Below are positions 30,681 through 40,009 of a DNA stretch of 64,000 bases, piece after piece. Location: positions 69,002,625 to 69,066,624 of the forward strand of contig NC_079134.1 of NCBI RefSeq assembly GCF_945859705.1. Reading direction: 5' to 3'. Every line of letters begins with the position of its first letter. Position 1 is the first letter of the stretch. Origin of the DNA: Episyrphus balteatus. Its lineage: Eukaryota; Arthropoda; Insecta; Diptera; Syrphidae. Under the pieces are notes generated by a model that had not been told where the DNA came from, made no database searches, and saw only the letters and a program-made list of their open reading frames with translations. Position numbers and translations under genes: made by a program.

Positions 30681-30854
30681 CTCCCACTTTTAGATAATTT
30701 ATTCCATTAATCAAAAATAGATGTTCATTAATTTCTTTTCAGTAGTTTCAATTCAAATTTGTACAATTCAATAATAATTTAAATATTAACTTTAATTTAA
30801 TTCGACTCCAATTCACTCTTAAGTTTTTAAATTTTTCTTTAGCGAGTGATTTCG

Positions 30855-31480
30855 TTAGAATATCAGCTTTTTGTTGTTAGAAGGATCGAAATTTATCGAA
30901 AATTCACCCTTTTCACGGATGAAGTGATATCGGACGTCTATATGTTTCGTTCGTTTATGGAACTCTGGATTCTTGACGAGGCGAATTGGTCCTTGGTTGT
31001 CCATGTTTAAAACAGATTCGCCATGAGGGATCATTTCAAATAGAAGCTGACGTAGCCAAATCATGTCCTTCACCGCTTGAGACGCTGCCACATATTCTGA
31101 CTCTGTGGTGGAAAGCGAAACACATTTTTGCCTCTGAGATGACCAAGACAACGGCCCATCTCCAAGCAAAAAGATAAACCCTGTGGTAGATCGTCTCTTT
31201 CCAGGATCTCCTGCATAGTCAGCGTCACTGAAACAAACTCAAGAATAATATTGAGCTTTTTTAAAAACAATACCCATTTTGCGCGTTCCGCAGATGTACT
31301 TAAAAATTCTCTTCACAGCATTGACGTGATCATTATTTGGTGTGGTGCATCTAGATATCGAGACACAACTCCCACTGCGAACGCAATGTCTGGACGCGTG
31401 GCCACTGCTAAGTACATGAGAGAACCCACTGCTTCTCTGTAGGGAAATTTAACTGCCTCCGAAGTTAAATTAAATTATCC
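30855..31480 (-). pseudogene. Copia RNase H region
   Basis: The minus-strand frames encode VGSLMYLAVATRPDIAFAVG (end of RT), RSTTGFIFLLGDGPLSWSSQ and LSTTESEYVA, then MDNQGPIRLVKNPEFHKRTK and HIDVRYHFIRE. These are the standard Ty1/copia RNase H blocks, including the SxTESEY glutamate and the KHID histidine-aspartate. At least two frameshifts and one stop break the frame. Non-functional here. Confidence 0.85.
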
Positions 31481-31662
31481 CACACCTCTTTCCCCCCCAG
31501 ATACCGCACGCGCTGGGGTCCATTTACACCGAGTATGATGGCACTTGCGGTGGCTTGTCATATCGGCACTTAAATTAGAGTTTTTTGAAGAAAAAAATAA
31601 ACACGAGATAAGAGCGGGGCTGCTTATTACAAGCAGATACAAAATGTAAAATAAATATGTAT
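31481..31662. other. Unassigned insert beside gypsy B, left part
   Basis: Copia coding similarity stops near 31480 and is regained at about 37980. This piece and 37757-37980 lie on the two sides of gypsy B and may be one AT-rich insert of about 0.4 kb into which gypsy B landed. No ORF or family recognised. Confidence 0.4.
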
Positions 31663-32179
31663 TGTAATGTTTTATTCCGGGTTCACAATAAAACTTATTT
31701 AATTTCCACTTATATTTCCGTTCAAATAAGAACACACTTTATTTCAACTCAATTTACTTTTATTATTCGCTCAAACAAACACACTTTTAAATCACTTTAT
31801 TTACTACTAACAATTCGCAACACTTTATTTCACTTTGTACTGTACTCTTTCACTTTCAAGATTAAACTGTCCCCGGTCGGTGTCTACATTGCCCTTTTAT
31901 ACCGGAATCTCGAGACTCGAGAACGTCCTCGAAGGCTCTCGTCCCTGCCTCTCGAAACTTCCTTTCCAGGAAGGGGCACTTCATACTTCCAGTCTAGTGG
32001 GATATTTTTAGATGTGTTCAGTGAGATATTTTTAGATGTGTTCAGTGGGATATTTTTAGATGTGTTCAGTGAGATATTTTTCTTAATTACTAAAGGTCCG
32101 TTCACATTTCTACCTTTGCAGTAGTAGGTAGTGTGTTCAGACTTTTATCTTAAAAGTAGTTCAGTAATTCTTCGTTACA
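31663..32179 (-). repeat. Gypsy B 3' LTR
   Basis: 517 bp, TG...CA. It contains three to four copies of a 24-base unit (GATATTTTTAGATGTGTTCA plus GTGG/GTGA). The 73-codon minus-strand ORF across this unit is a repeat artefact. The minus-strand text CCTAAGAGGGGGCAA just inside (32180-32194) is the polypurine tract. Confidence 0.9.
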
Positions 32180-32189
32180 TTGCCCCCTC

Positions 32190-32477
32190 TTAGGATTGTT
32201 CGTCCCGAACAACTCCATTGCTTCTATCACCATTATAACGATGTAAACGGTCACAATGAACTACCTTTAGTTTGCCTCTTACCCCTCTTTGTATACGGTA
32301 AACCACGTCGTTAATTCTGGTTATTACTGTGTAAGGGCCTTCCCAGTTTTGTTGTAGCTTCGGTGATAGTTCCTTTTGTCGGTGGGGATTGTAAAACCAC
32401 ACAAGTTCTCCTTCTTGAAACCCTGTTGCTGTCGCTCGTGCGTCATATCTTGTTTTCATCCTGTCACTAGACGCCAT
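32190..32477 (-). CDS. Gypsy B integrase C-terminus, separate frame
   Basis: 95 codons encoding the last part of integrase, with a chromo/SH3-like tail: FQEGELVWFYNPHRQ, LQQNWEGPYTVI and the end VVHCDRLHRYNGD. It overlaps the end of the main pol ORF by one base. The split is at a run of TA repeats (32478-32486 on the plus strand) where one TA pair too many shifts the frame. It belongs to the pol polyprotein; without a frame change it would be translated only if initiated separately. Confidence 0.85.
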   Translation of the reverse strand: MASSDRMKTRYDARATATGFQEGELVWFYNPHRQKELSPKLQQNWEGPYTVITRINDVVYRIQRGVRGKLKVVHCDRLHRYNGDRSNGVVRDEQS

Positions 32478-35400
32478 TATATATATGTCCTTGTCCGTTG
32501 GTGAATGTCAGCCAGTGTTCCTTTCAGGTTATCTACGTACTCATCCATTTCATGTGGCTCGTTTGGAACACTTCCAAATTTTATTTCACTTGGCAGGCGT
32601 ATTGTTGAGCCAAATAGGACTTCCGATGGTGTATGTCCAGTAGAACTATGTGTTGCACTTCTATAGGCCATCAAGAATAATGGAATATGTCGGTCCCAGT
32701 CTCGTTGATTATCATTGACTACTTTTGACAGGTGTTCCTTAAGTGTCCTGTTAAATCGCTCAACCATCCCATCAGATTGTGGATGAAGCGGTGTTGTTTG
32801 CGTCTTCTTGATGCCAAGGAGTGAGCAAACCTCTTGAAAGATCTTAGATTCGAAGTTCCTTCCTTGGTCGGAATGAAGTTCCATGGGTACTCCGAACCTG
32901 CTCACCCAATGAAAGACAATCTTATCCACAACTGTTTTGGTTTCCTGGTTTGGAATGGCAAATGCCTCAGGCCATTTGCTGAAGTAGTCCATCACTACAA
33001 GGATGTATCGATTTCCGTTGTTGGTTTCGGGAAAAGGACCTGCTACGTCTATTGCAATTCTCTCAAAAGGTGCACCCACATTGTACTGCTGCATCTTGCT
33101 TTGTATTTTTCTAGCTGGTCCTTTGCTAGCGGCACAAGTATCACATTTCCGGCACCACTTTTCAACGTCTTCTCTCATACGTAACCAGTAGAATTGCTGT
33201 CGTAGCTTTTCCAGCGTCTTGTTGATGCCTAAATGGCCTCCAGAAATTCCACCGTGCATCTCTCGGAGAACATCATTTACCTTTGACTGAGGTACGACTA
33301 GCTGCAATACATAGGATTTACCATCTGCGGATTCCCACTTACGCCTGAGTAGCCCTTCTTGCACATGAAGTGAGTCCCATTGTGCCCAATATGCTTTTAG
33401 AGTGGGGCTTCGGTCGGAGATGTCGGCCCATTCTGGTTTCTCTTGATGTTCCTTCCATGCAAGGATGGGTTCGATGTCCAAATCTTCTTGTTGGGCCATT
33501 CTGAGTTCTTCATTACTCCAGCCGCAAATGGGATCAGCTCTCGTTCTTCTAACAGCGACAACTTCCTTTTCTTCTAGTCGTGTGCAATGCTTGCAGTCTT
33601 GCTTGCGCGGGCGCCGAGATAATGCGTCTGCATTTGAATGCAGCTTTCCTCTTCGATGTTGAATCTGACATTGATACGTCTGAAGTATCTCGATCCATCT
33701 TGCTACTTGACCCTCTGGATTTTTGAAGTTCAAAAGCCAATTTAGCGCACCATGATCTGTGCGAAGAAGGAACTTCTGTCCATAGATGTACTTATGGAAG
33801 TGCTTTGTTGCCAATACTAGAGCTAGAAGTTCCCTTCTGGTCACGCAATAATTTCTTTCTTGTTTCGAGAGTACCTTGCTGAAATAGGCAACGACCTTTT
33901 CTTCTCCGTCATGAACTTGCGATAAAACAGCACCAACTCCAACATTACTTGCATCTGCGTCAATGATGAATTGTTTGCCTGGAGTCGGATAGGCCAGCAC
34001 AGGAGCTTCACATAACCGCAGCTTTAGTTCCTGAAAGCTTTTCTCACACTCACCTGACCATTTAAAGGGTTTACCCTTCTCCGTAAGTTGGTGCAAGCTT
34101 TTGGCGATTCTCGCAAAATCCTTCACAAATCGTCGATAGTACGTTGCCAGACCCAGGAAACTCCGAAGTTGATGCTTGTCCTGAGGGGTTGGCCAGTTCT
34201 TCACAGTGTCAACTTTTTCAGGATCAGTCTTCACTCCTTGGGATGAGATGATATGCCCCAAATATTTAACCTCGGTCTTGAAAAGTGCACATTTCTTTGG
34301 ATTCAACTTAAGATGTGCTTCTCGTAGCCTCTGGAATACAGCCTTTAGGTTTTCACAATGGTCATCAAATGTTTTTCCGTAAACGATGACATCATCCAAA
34401 TAGACTAGGCAAGATTTCCAGGTTAATCCATTCAAAACGCACTCCATCAAACGCTCAAAAGTAGCTGGGGCATTACATAGCCCAAAGGGCATGACATTAA
34501 ACTGCCACAGACCATTTCCTGTGGAGAAAGCCGTCTTTTCCCGATCTTCTGGATGGATTTCCACCTGCCAGTAGCCACTCTTCAAATCCAAAGTCGAAAA
34601 CCATTGTGCTCCTTCCATTGCATCTAGAGTATCACTGATTCTTGGCAGTGGGTAGCTGTCTTTCTTCGTCACATCATTCAGCCTGCGATAGTTGACACAA
34701 AATCGAGTGCTTCCATCCTTCTTTTTGACGAGAACTACCGGTGATGCCCAAGGGCTTTTGGAATTTTCGATTAGCCCGTCTTTCTTCATTGTTGTTATCA
34801 TTTCTTCAACTTCACCTTGTTTGGCCAAGGGGAGACGTCTTGCTGGTTGACGAATCGGCCTAGCATCTCCTGTATCGATTCGATGCTGCACCAGTTGTGT
34901 TCGGCCGTATTGCCCGCTGGGTGAAGAGAAGATATCAGCATATTCATGAAGAAGCGTTCCCGCAACATTAAGCTGATGTTGACTAAGGTTGTCTGAATTG
35001 AGAATTTGTTTCTTTAGTTTCTCCGAGTTCATAGTCATCTGTGTATCCACCTCGTTGATCTTAGTTATTGCGGCCACAGATTCACATTGCCCAACAACTT
35101 CTCCTTTCTTAAGCTTGATTGGGTACGGTTTGATGTTAAGTATCCGTACAGGTACCATGTTGTTCTTTGGTGCCACAAGAGTCTTCCCGATGATGATGTT
35201 TTCGGAACTTTGCTCAACTTCTGGTTCAACCATGAGGTATCGATGGCTTCCAAAGTTCCCCTTTAACTTGGTCCACACAAAAACTTCTGAAGAAGGAGGC
35301 AGGCACATGTCTTCTTTGATGACAGTTCTAATTGTTGTCGAGTTTTCGTTGCCATAGACCATTGGAATCTCTACATTTCTGTATTTCAGGACTTGATTAC

Positions 35401-35686
35401 CTATATCCAAAATGATTCCATGCTCCTTCATGAAGTCGATTCCAATGATGCACTCGTCACATATATCTGCCACCAAAAACACATGTGAAAACTCTAGTTC
35501 AGCTATACGGATCGTAAGACGAACTTCTCCGTACACTCTTGCTGCTTCTCCTGTGGCGGTCTTCAGACGGTAGCTGTTGGTGTTATGTAGCCATGTCATC
35601 TTCACCAAGTCTCTTCGTACAATGGAGGCGGTGGCACCGGTGTCAATTGTAGCCACGTGTTGTTTGTTGTTTATGGTTGCCTCCAC
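32477..35686 (-). CDS. Gypsy B pol
   Basis: 1069 codons. Protease DTGA has Asp at residue 15. Reverse transcriptase is at about 270-490 with YLDD at 429-432. RNase H is at about 560-690 with DADAS (576-580) and TDHGAL. The integrase zinc motif is His811, His818, Cys848 and Cys851, and the DDE triad is Asp880, Asp940 and Glu976, with 35 residues between the last two. Length and order are normal for Ty3/gypsy. The first Met lies inside what should be a continuous gag-pol, because the truncated copy at 53517-55130 reads through this point without interruption. It would make protease, RT and integrase in the cytoplasmic particle. Confidence 0.92.
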   Translation of the reverse strand: MEATINNKQHVATIDTGATASIVRRDLVKMTWLHNTNSYRLKTATGEAARVYGEVRLTIRIAELEFSHVFLVADICDECIIGIDFMKEHGIILDIGNQVLKYRNVEIPMVYGNENSTTIRTVIKEDMCLPPSSEVFVWTKLKGNFGSHRYLMVEPEVEQSSENIIIGKTLVAPKNNMVPVRILNIKPYPIKLKKGEVVGQCESVAAITKINEVDTQMTMNSEKLKKQILNSDNLSQHQLNVAGTLLHEYADIFSSPSGQYGRTQLVQHRIDTGDARPIRQPARRLPLAKQGEVEEMITTMKKDGLIENSKSPWASPVVLVKKKDGSTRFCVNYRRLNDVTKKDSYPLPRISDTLDAMEGAQWFSTLDLKSGYWQVEIHPEDREKTAFSTGNGLWQFNVMPFGLCNAPATFERLMECVLNGLTWKSCLVYLDDVIVYGKTFDDHCENLKAVFQRLREAHLKLNPKKCALFKTEVKYLGHIISSQGVKTDPEKVDTVKNWPTPQDKHQLRSFLGLATYYRRFVKDFARIAKSLHQLTEKGKPFKWSGECEKSFQELKLRLCEAPVLAYPTPGKQFIIDADASNVGVGAVLSQVHDGEEKVVAYFSKVLSKQERNYCVTRRELLALVLATKHFHKYIYGQKFLLRTDHGALNWLLNFKNPEGQVARWIEILQTYQCQIQHRRGKLHSNADALSRRPRKQDCKHCTRLEEKEVVAVRRTRADPICGWSNEELRMAQQEDLDIEPILAWKEHQEKPEWADISDRSPTLKAYWAQWDSLHVQEGLLRRKWESADGKSYVLQLVVPQSKVNDVLREMHGGISGGHLGINKTLEKLRQQFYWLRMREDVEKWCRKCDTCAASKGPARKIQSKMQQYNVGAPFERIAIDVAGPFPETNNGNRYILVVMDYFSKWPEAFAIPNQETKTVVDKIVFHWVSRFGVPMELHSDQGRNFESKIFQEVCSLLGIKKTQTTPLHPQSDGMVERFNRTLKEHLSKVVNDNQRDWDRHIPLFLMAYRSATHSSTGHTPSEVLFGSTIRLPSEIKFGSVPNEPHEMDEYVDNLKGTLADIHQRTRTYI

Positions 35687-35784
35687 TGTCAGACTTTTGT
35701 TGTCTCGTTTAGTCTGTGAGACTTGAATTGTGGTTCTGGGGCCATCGATACCAGAAACCAGCTTCTGCCCCTCGAAGTTGGTTC

Positions 35785-37089
35785 TTACTCGTTTCCCGAA
35801 TGGGAATCAAGTTGAGGATGAGCGTTGGTTGTATCGCTTACCTGTTGTTGCGCAATATTCCTGTTTCCACAGTGTTGGCAAGCAGTTCTTCTTGGTGGCA
35901 ATCTGCACTGCTGCTGGAGATGTCCGGTCTTGTTACAGTTCCAGCATCGAGCAGCTCCGTCTCGCTGGTTTCTTTGGAATGCGAGTTTTTGACAAGAGCA
36001 TTCCTCCACTGAAACTTCTCTTACCCGATGAACGCCTTGAGAAGCCTGTTCTGCTGCTTCCATAGTTAGTGCAAATGCTAATGCTTCAGGAAGGGAACGT
36101 TTTCCAGCTGTTCGTATCGCTCGCTGAAGATTTATGTCAGATACAGCACGAACAAAGGCTTCTGTCGCAAACTGATTGATAATGTCGTCTCCTGCTGTCG
36201 GATATGCCAGATGAGCTAACCTTTCAATATCAGCTTGGAGTTGTTGCAGAGTTTCTCCTCTTTTTTGGACTCTTGTATTGAGTTGGACGCGGAAGACCTC
36301 CTGCATATGCCCATCTCCAAAACGTTTTTCAATGACCTGGACAAGAGCTTTAAAGTTACCATTCTTTTCTGGTGGTAAAGTTTGCAACAACTCAGCAGCA
36401 GGACCTCTAAGAGCAAGAGTCAGCGCTATACATTTGTCTTCTTCATCCCAGCCATTAGTTGTGGCAGCTGCTTCAAACTGTTTCTTGTAGATTGACCAAG
36501 AACTTTGTCCATCAAAGGTTGGTGGATGCATTTCCTTTTTCTTTGGATACTCACCAGAACTTTCTCGGATCTTAATTTTCCGAACCTTGTCAAGTTCTTC
36601 AGTAATACTTTGCATTTTAACTTCCATTTTTTCAAATTTGTCATCCACTTTCTCGAACTTTCCTTCTACTTTTTCGAGTTTTTCTTCAACTTTCTCGAAC
36701 TTTTCTTGAGATTGCTTTTCAACGCATTTGATGGAAGCATCAAGAGCAACGAACTTGTTCTCAATCGCGTCAAGCTTACCTTGGATGATGTTTTTCTGTT
36801 CATCTAATTTTTCGAGAAGATTTTTCTGTTCATCCTTCTGTTCATTACGTTGTTCTTCCAATTTGGCAAGGAGAACAGCCATCATGGACGACATATCGGA
36901 AGTATTACTTACTTGTTCTTCTGTCATTTCAATTTCGAATTGAAATGTATCCAAATTTTCGTTCTTCTGGGTTAAATAATCCTGCAGGCGAATAATGAGG
37001 TCATTTTTCGATCCAGCAGTAGGAAGACCTCGCTTAGTTAATTCCGCCTTCAACTCAGTCAAACTTAACTGATTTAGTGTTTTACCCAT
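35785..37089 (-). CDS. Gypsy B gag
   Basis: 434 codons. Residues about 4-41 form a SAP-type helix-loop-helix (SLTELKAELTKRGLPTAGSK), unusual but known in some insect gag proteins. About 55-165 is a long Lys/Glu-rich coiled coil with repeated KVEEKLEKVEGKFEKV. A capsid-like domain follows (SWSIYKKQFEAAATTNGW, then VQVIEKRFGDGHMQEVFR) and one zinc knuckle, CWNCNKTGHLQQQC, near residue 382. The stop near 35785 results from a one-base deletion in a T-run (about 35796) compared with the copy at 53.9 kb, where gag runs on into protease. It packages element RNA. Confidence 0.9.
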   Translation of the reverse strand: MGKTLNQLSLTELKAELTKRGLPTAGSKNDLIIRLQDYLTQKNENLDTFQFEIEMTEEQVSNTSDMSSMMAVLLAKLEEQRNEQKDEQKNLLEKLDEQKNIIQGKLDAIENKFVALDASIKCVEKQSQEKFEKVEEKLEKVEGKFEKVDDKFEKMEVKMQSITEELDKVRKIKIRESSGEYPKKKEMHPPTFDGQSSWSIYKKQFEAAATTNGWDEEDKCIALTLALRGPAAELLQTLPPEKNGNFKALVQVIEKRFGDGHMQEVFRVQLNTRVQKRGETLQQLQADIERLAHLAYPTAGDDIINQFATEAFVRAVSDINLQRAIRTAGKRSLPEALAFALTMEAAEQASQGVHRVREVSVEECSCQKLAFQRNQRDGAARCWNCNKTGHLQQQCRLPPRRTACQHCGNRNIAQQQVSDTTNAHPQLDSHSGNE

Positions 37090-37221
37090 TTTAACTTTTT
37101 AAAACGCGAGCACTTTTACTTATTTCAAAATGTTTTACACTTTGTTTATTGTTAAAACACACGCGCACTTTTTATTTTATTCGCGAAATTATCTGATTCG
37201 CACAAATAAATAAGTTTTATT

Positions 37222-37239
37222 CCACTTTTCTGACACCAA
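37222..37239 (-). other. Gypsy B primer binding site
   Basis: The minus strand reads TTGGTGTCAGAAAAGTGG next to the 5' LTR; TGGTGTCAGAA is a typical tRNA 3'-end complement (tRNA-Leu type, as in mdg3-like elements). The tRNA identity is inferred from memory of such sites. Confidence 0.6.
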
Positions 37240-37756
37240 TGTAATGTTTTATTCCGGGTTCACAATAAAACTTATTTAATTTCCACTTATATTTCCGTTC
37301 AAATAAGAACACACTTTATTTCAACTCAATTTACTTTTATTATTCGCTCAAACAAACACACTTTTAAATCACTTTATTTACTACTAACAATTCGCAACAC
37401 TTTATTTCACTTTGTACTGTACTCTTTCACTTTCAAGATTAAACTGTCCCCGGTCGGTGTCTACGTTGCCCTTTTATACCGGAATCTCGAGACTCGAGAA
37501 CGTCCTCGAAGGCTCTCGTCCCTGCCTCTCGAAACTTCCTTTCCAGGAAGGGGCACTTCATACTTCCAGTCTAGTGGGATATTTTTAGATGTGTTCAGTG
37601 AGATATTTTTAGATGTGTTCAGTGGGATATTTTTAGATGTGTTCAGTGAGATATTTTTCTTAGTTACTAAAGGTCCGTTCACATTTCTACCTTTGCAGTA
37701 GTAGGTAGTGTGTTCAGACTTTTATCTTAAAAGTAGTTCAGTAATTCATCGTTACA
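37240..37756 (-). repeat. Gypsy B 5' LTR
   Basis: 517 bp. It differs from the other LTR by A/G, A/G and T/A changes near 37465, 37662 and 37748. It contains the same 24-base units. Confidence 0.9.
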
Positions 37757-37980
37757 GTATCTATATAGGAGCATGGGGAAGTATTCCACCATATAGAAAA
37801 AAATTAAAATAAAGTATTAAATAAGGTTAAAATTTAAAAATAAGTAAAAAATTAAAAAAGTGTAGAAAAAAAATAAACAATAAATAAAATAAAAAAGCAT
37901 GCTTAAGCACTTGTTAGATCAGTAAAAAAAATAAAAAAAAAATAAAAAGTCGAGTTTCAGTTTCTCTTTTACTATTTCAC
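37757..37980. other. Unassigned insert beside gypsy B, right part
   Basis: Very A-rich text (AAATAAAAT-like runs) between gypsy B and the resumed copia RT. No ORF. It pairs with 31481-31662 as a possible older insert. Confidence 0.4.
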
Positions 37981-38650
37981 TATTTACTAATCTTAACTAA
38001 TCTTACTAATCCAGCTCCCAAAACTGTTACCTCAAATTTCTTTTGCGGAAATTCCACCAACGCAATTGCATCATTTTTACTTTTTGTAGCCACCAGCCCA
38101 TCATCTATGTATACAGCAAGGATAATTCTGCGTTTACTGTCAACTGATAAGAAAATGCAAGGATCCATCTTGCTCAGCTTCAGATTGAGTTCCTTGAGAA
38201 CTCCGGTCAGCTTCGTATTCCAACAGCGAGACGCCTGCTTTAACCCGTATAGGCTCTTTTGCAGCTTACAAACTTTTTGTAACCCTCTGGCTGGTGCATG
38301 AAAATCTCTTCATTTAGATCGCCGTCTAAAAACGCAGTTTTAACATCAAACTGAGTTAATGCAAGCCCTTCGTTAGCTGCTATAGCAAGAATCGATCGAA
38401 TCGATCGAATCGATGTAAACTTCGCCACTGGACTAAACGTCTCTCCATAATCGCCTTAACCTTAAACCTTCGTTTTTCACGGCCTAGATCTTTTATTTTG
38501 CAGACCCATTTGTTCCCAATAATTTTCCTGTTAGCAGGGCGAGCTACTTTACACCATGTAAGGTTTTCTTGAAGACTTTTCATTTCCTCTTCCATCGCTT
38601 CTTTCCATTGCACCTTTTCCTGAAAAATGCATGTGGAACGGAATATCATG
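37981..38650 (-). pseudogene. Copia reverse transcriptase, first part
   Basis: The minus strand has WKEAMEEEMKSLQENLTWC, KIIGNKWVCKIK, ILAIAANEGLALTQFDVKTA then FLDGDLNEEIFMHQPEGY, and SVDSKRRIILAVYIDDGL. These are the standard copia RT blocks including the YIDD box. A 9-base unit (ATCGATCGA-like) is repeated at 38393-38413, giving SIRSIRS, and frameshifts lie near 38250, 38440 and 38560. The end of RT is cut near 37985. Confidence 0.85.
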
Positions 38651-39125
38651 AAGCTCTTCTAAATCGTCCTTTGATTCAGCAGCAGATTGGTATTCTTCAT
38701 CTTCTACTCCTCCTGTTGCTTGATCTTCATCATCGTCCGCTGGTCTCCCTGCACCATCTGTCACAGTTTCTGTTTCTATAGATGGGTCATCTATTTGCTC
38801 TTCTGATGGCACAATTTGTACTTCTGATGACACAGACACATCTTCTATTGTAGAGCCATCGTTTTCAATTATATGAAAAACACATGTGCTTGGAGATTCC
38901 TCGACGCCACTGTCCAATGATTTTTGATGTTGACTTTGATGCTCGATTTCCCTAAAAGTCACATCTCTGACGATCTCCACTTTTCGTCTTGATGGTATCC
39001 AAATGCGATAACCCTTTGATATGAAAATCCCTTTCTCGGCTTTCCTGTCCCACTTTCGACGCTTTTGCTTAGGGACACGCATAAAAGCCTCAATTCCAAA
39101 AGTTTTTAACTCTACGTTACTGACC
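38651..39125 (-). pseudogene. Copia integrase end and linker
   Basis: It begins VPKQKRRKWDRKAEKGIFIS, then GYRIWIPSRRKVEIVRDVTF, the conserved end of the integrase domain. An acidic, Ser/Thr-rich linker follows (DDPSIETETVTDGAG) that leads to RT. The central integrase with the DDE residues is missing between this and 39126. Confidence 0.8.
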
Positions 39126-39860
39126 TTACCTGTCGACTTTCAGAATGAGCGAGATGGCACCGCCTAATGATGCTTCCTCCATGGGACCACAAACATCTGC
39201 ATGGACAAGTTCCCCAGGTTGCTTAGCTTCAAAAGAACTCTTTGGAAAGAGCAGTCGATGCTGCTTTCCATAAACACAGGAAATATCTTTGTCATCAACA
39301 AAACTTATGTTATGTTCTTTGAGATGAGAACGAACCCTTTTTATATTCTGGTGTGCCATCCTTTCATGCCATACCTTCAATGACAACGGCTTTGCAGTAG
39401 CCAAATTAGCCGTCGGCTCTTGTATTTGGACACGAAAACACATCTTGAAAAGCTGTGCCTCACGTTCTCCTACTGCCACCACCCCTCCATTCTCCTTTAT
39501 AAATTCGCACCGCATCTTGTCAGACACCAATTTAAGGCCTTTATCCAGGGCACGACTTTGCGAAAAAAGATGAACCGAAATTTTTGGTACATACAAAACC
39601 TTAGATAAATATTTTTCATTCCATTTTTTGCCATTAAATGACAAAATGTTAATATCACCCATGCCTAAAGCTAGTATCTTGTCACCACTTCCAACTCTAA
39701 TGTCTACAGGGACAGAAAAAGATTCATAATTTGCGAACCATTCCTTCCGATAGGTCATATGGTCACTGGCTCCAGAATCAAGGTACCAATTGTCATTAAC
39801 CACATCATTTTTTGCTAACAACGCATTTCCCACACTTGATTCACTTGATACAGCCTCACT
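39126..39860 (-). pseudogene. Copia protease and integrase start
   Basis: The minus strand encodes NWYLDSGASDHMT (protease active site), then the integrase zinc region (WHERMAHQNIKRVRSHLKEH and, further on, an altered CxxC partner, CVYGKQ) and LVHADVCGPME, the first catalytic Asp of the integrase core. The core then breaks off into unrelated residues, showing a deletion. In the zinc region one expected Cys reads Tyr (CVYG), a further sign of decay. Confidence 0.85.
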
Positions 39861-40009
39861 TCCATTTCCAGTCCCGAACTATCAATATTTCCTGAATAAT
39901 TTTCCTTCTTGTTCCTCATCTTTACTTCCAGTCTTCACTCGATCAAAGTCTTTTGTAGTTTTCCTCCCGTTTAAAATTCCAGTAATCATACATTCACCAT
40001 TAGATAACC

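Larger units (their letters stand above)
31663..37756 (-). mobile_element. Ty3/gypsy retrotransposon B, nearly complete
   Basis: 6094 bp with two 517-bp LTRs that I count as differing at three positions, flanked by GTAT (31659-31662 and 37757-37760). Gag with SAP, coiled coil, capsid-like and CCHC parts is followed by protease, RT, RNase H and integrase. Two small indels, near 35800 and 32482, break the gag-pol frame, so this copy is probably not autonomous although all catalytic motifs are present. About 0.6% LTR divergence marks a fairly recent insertion. A truncated relative is at 53477-55623. Confidence 0.93.

Noticed and set aside
31884..32105. A 73-codon minus-strand ORF with NTSKNI repeats in the gypsy B LTR (also 37461-37682)
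   Set aside because: It is the translation of the 24-base tandem unit within the LTR, not a gene.
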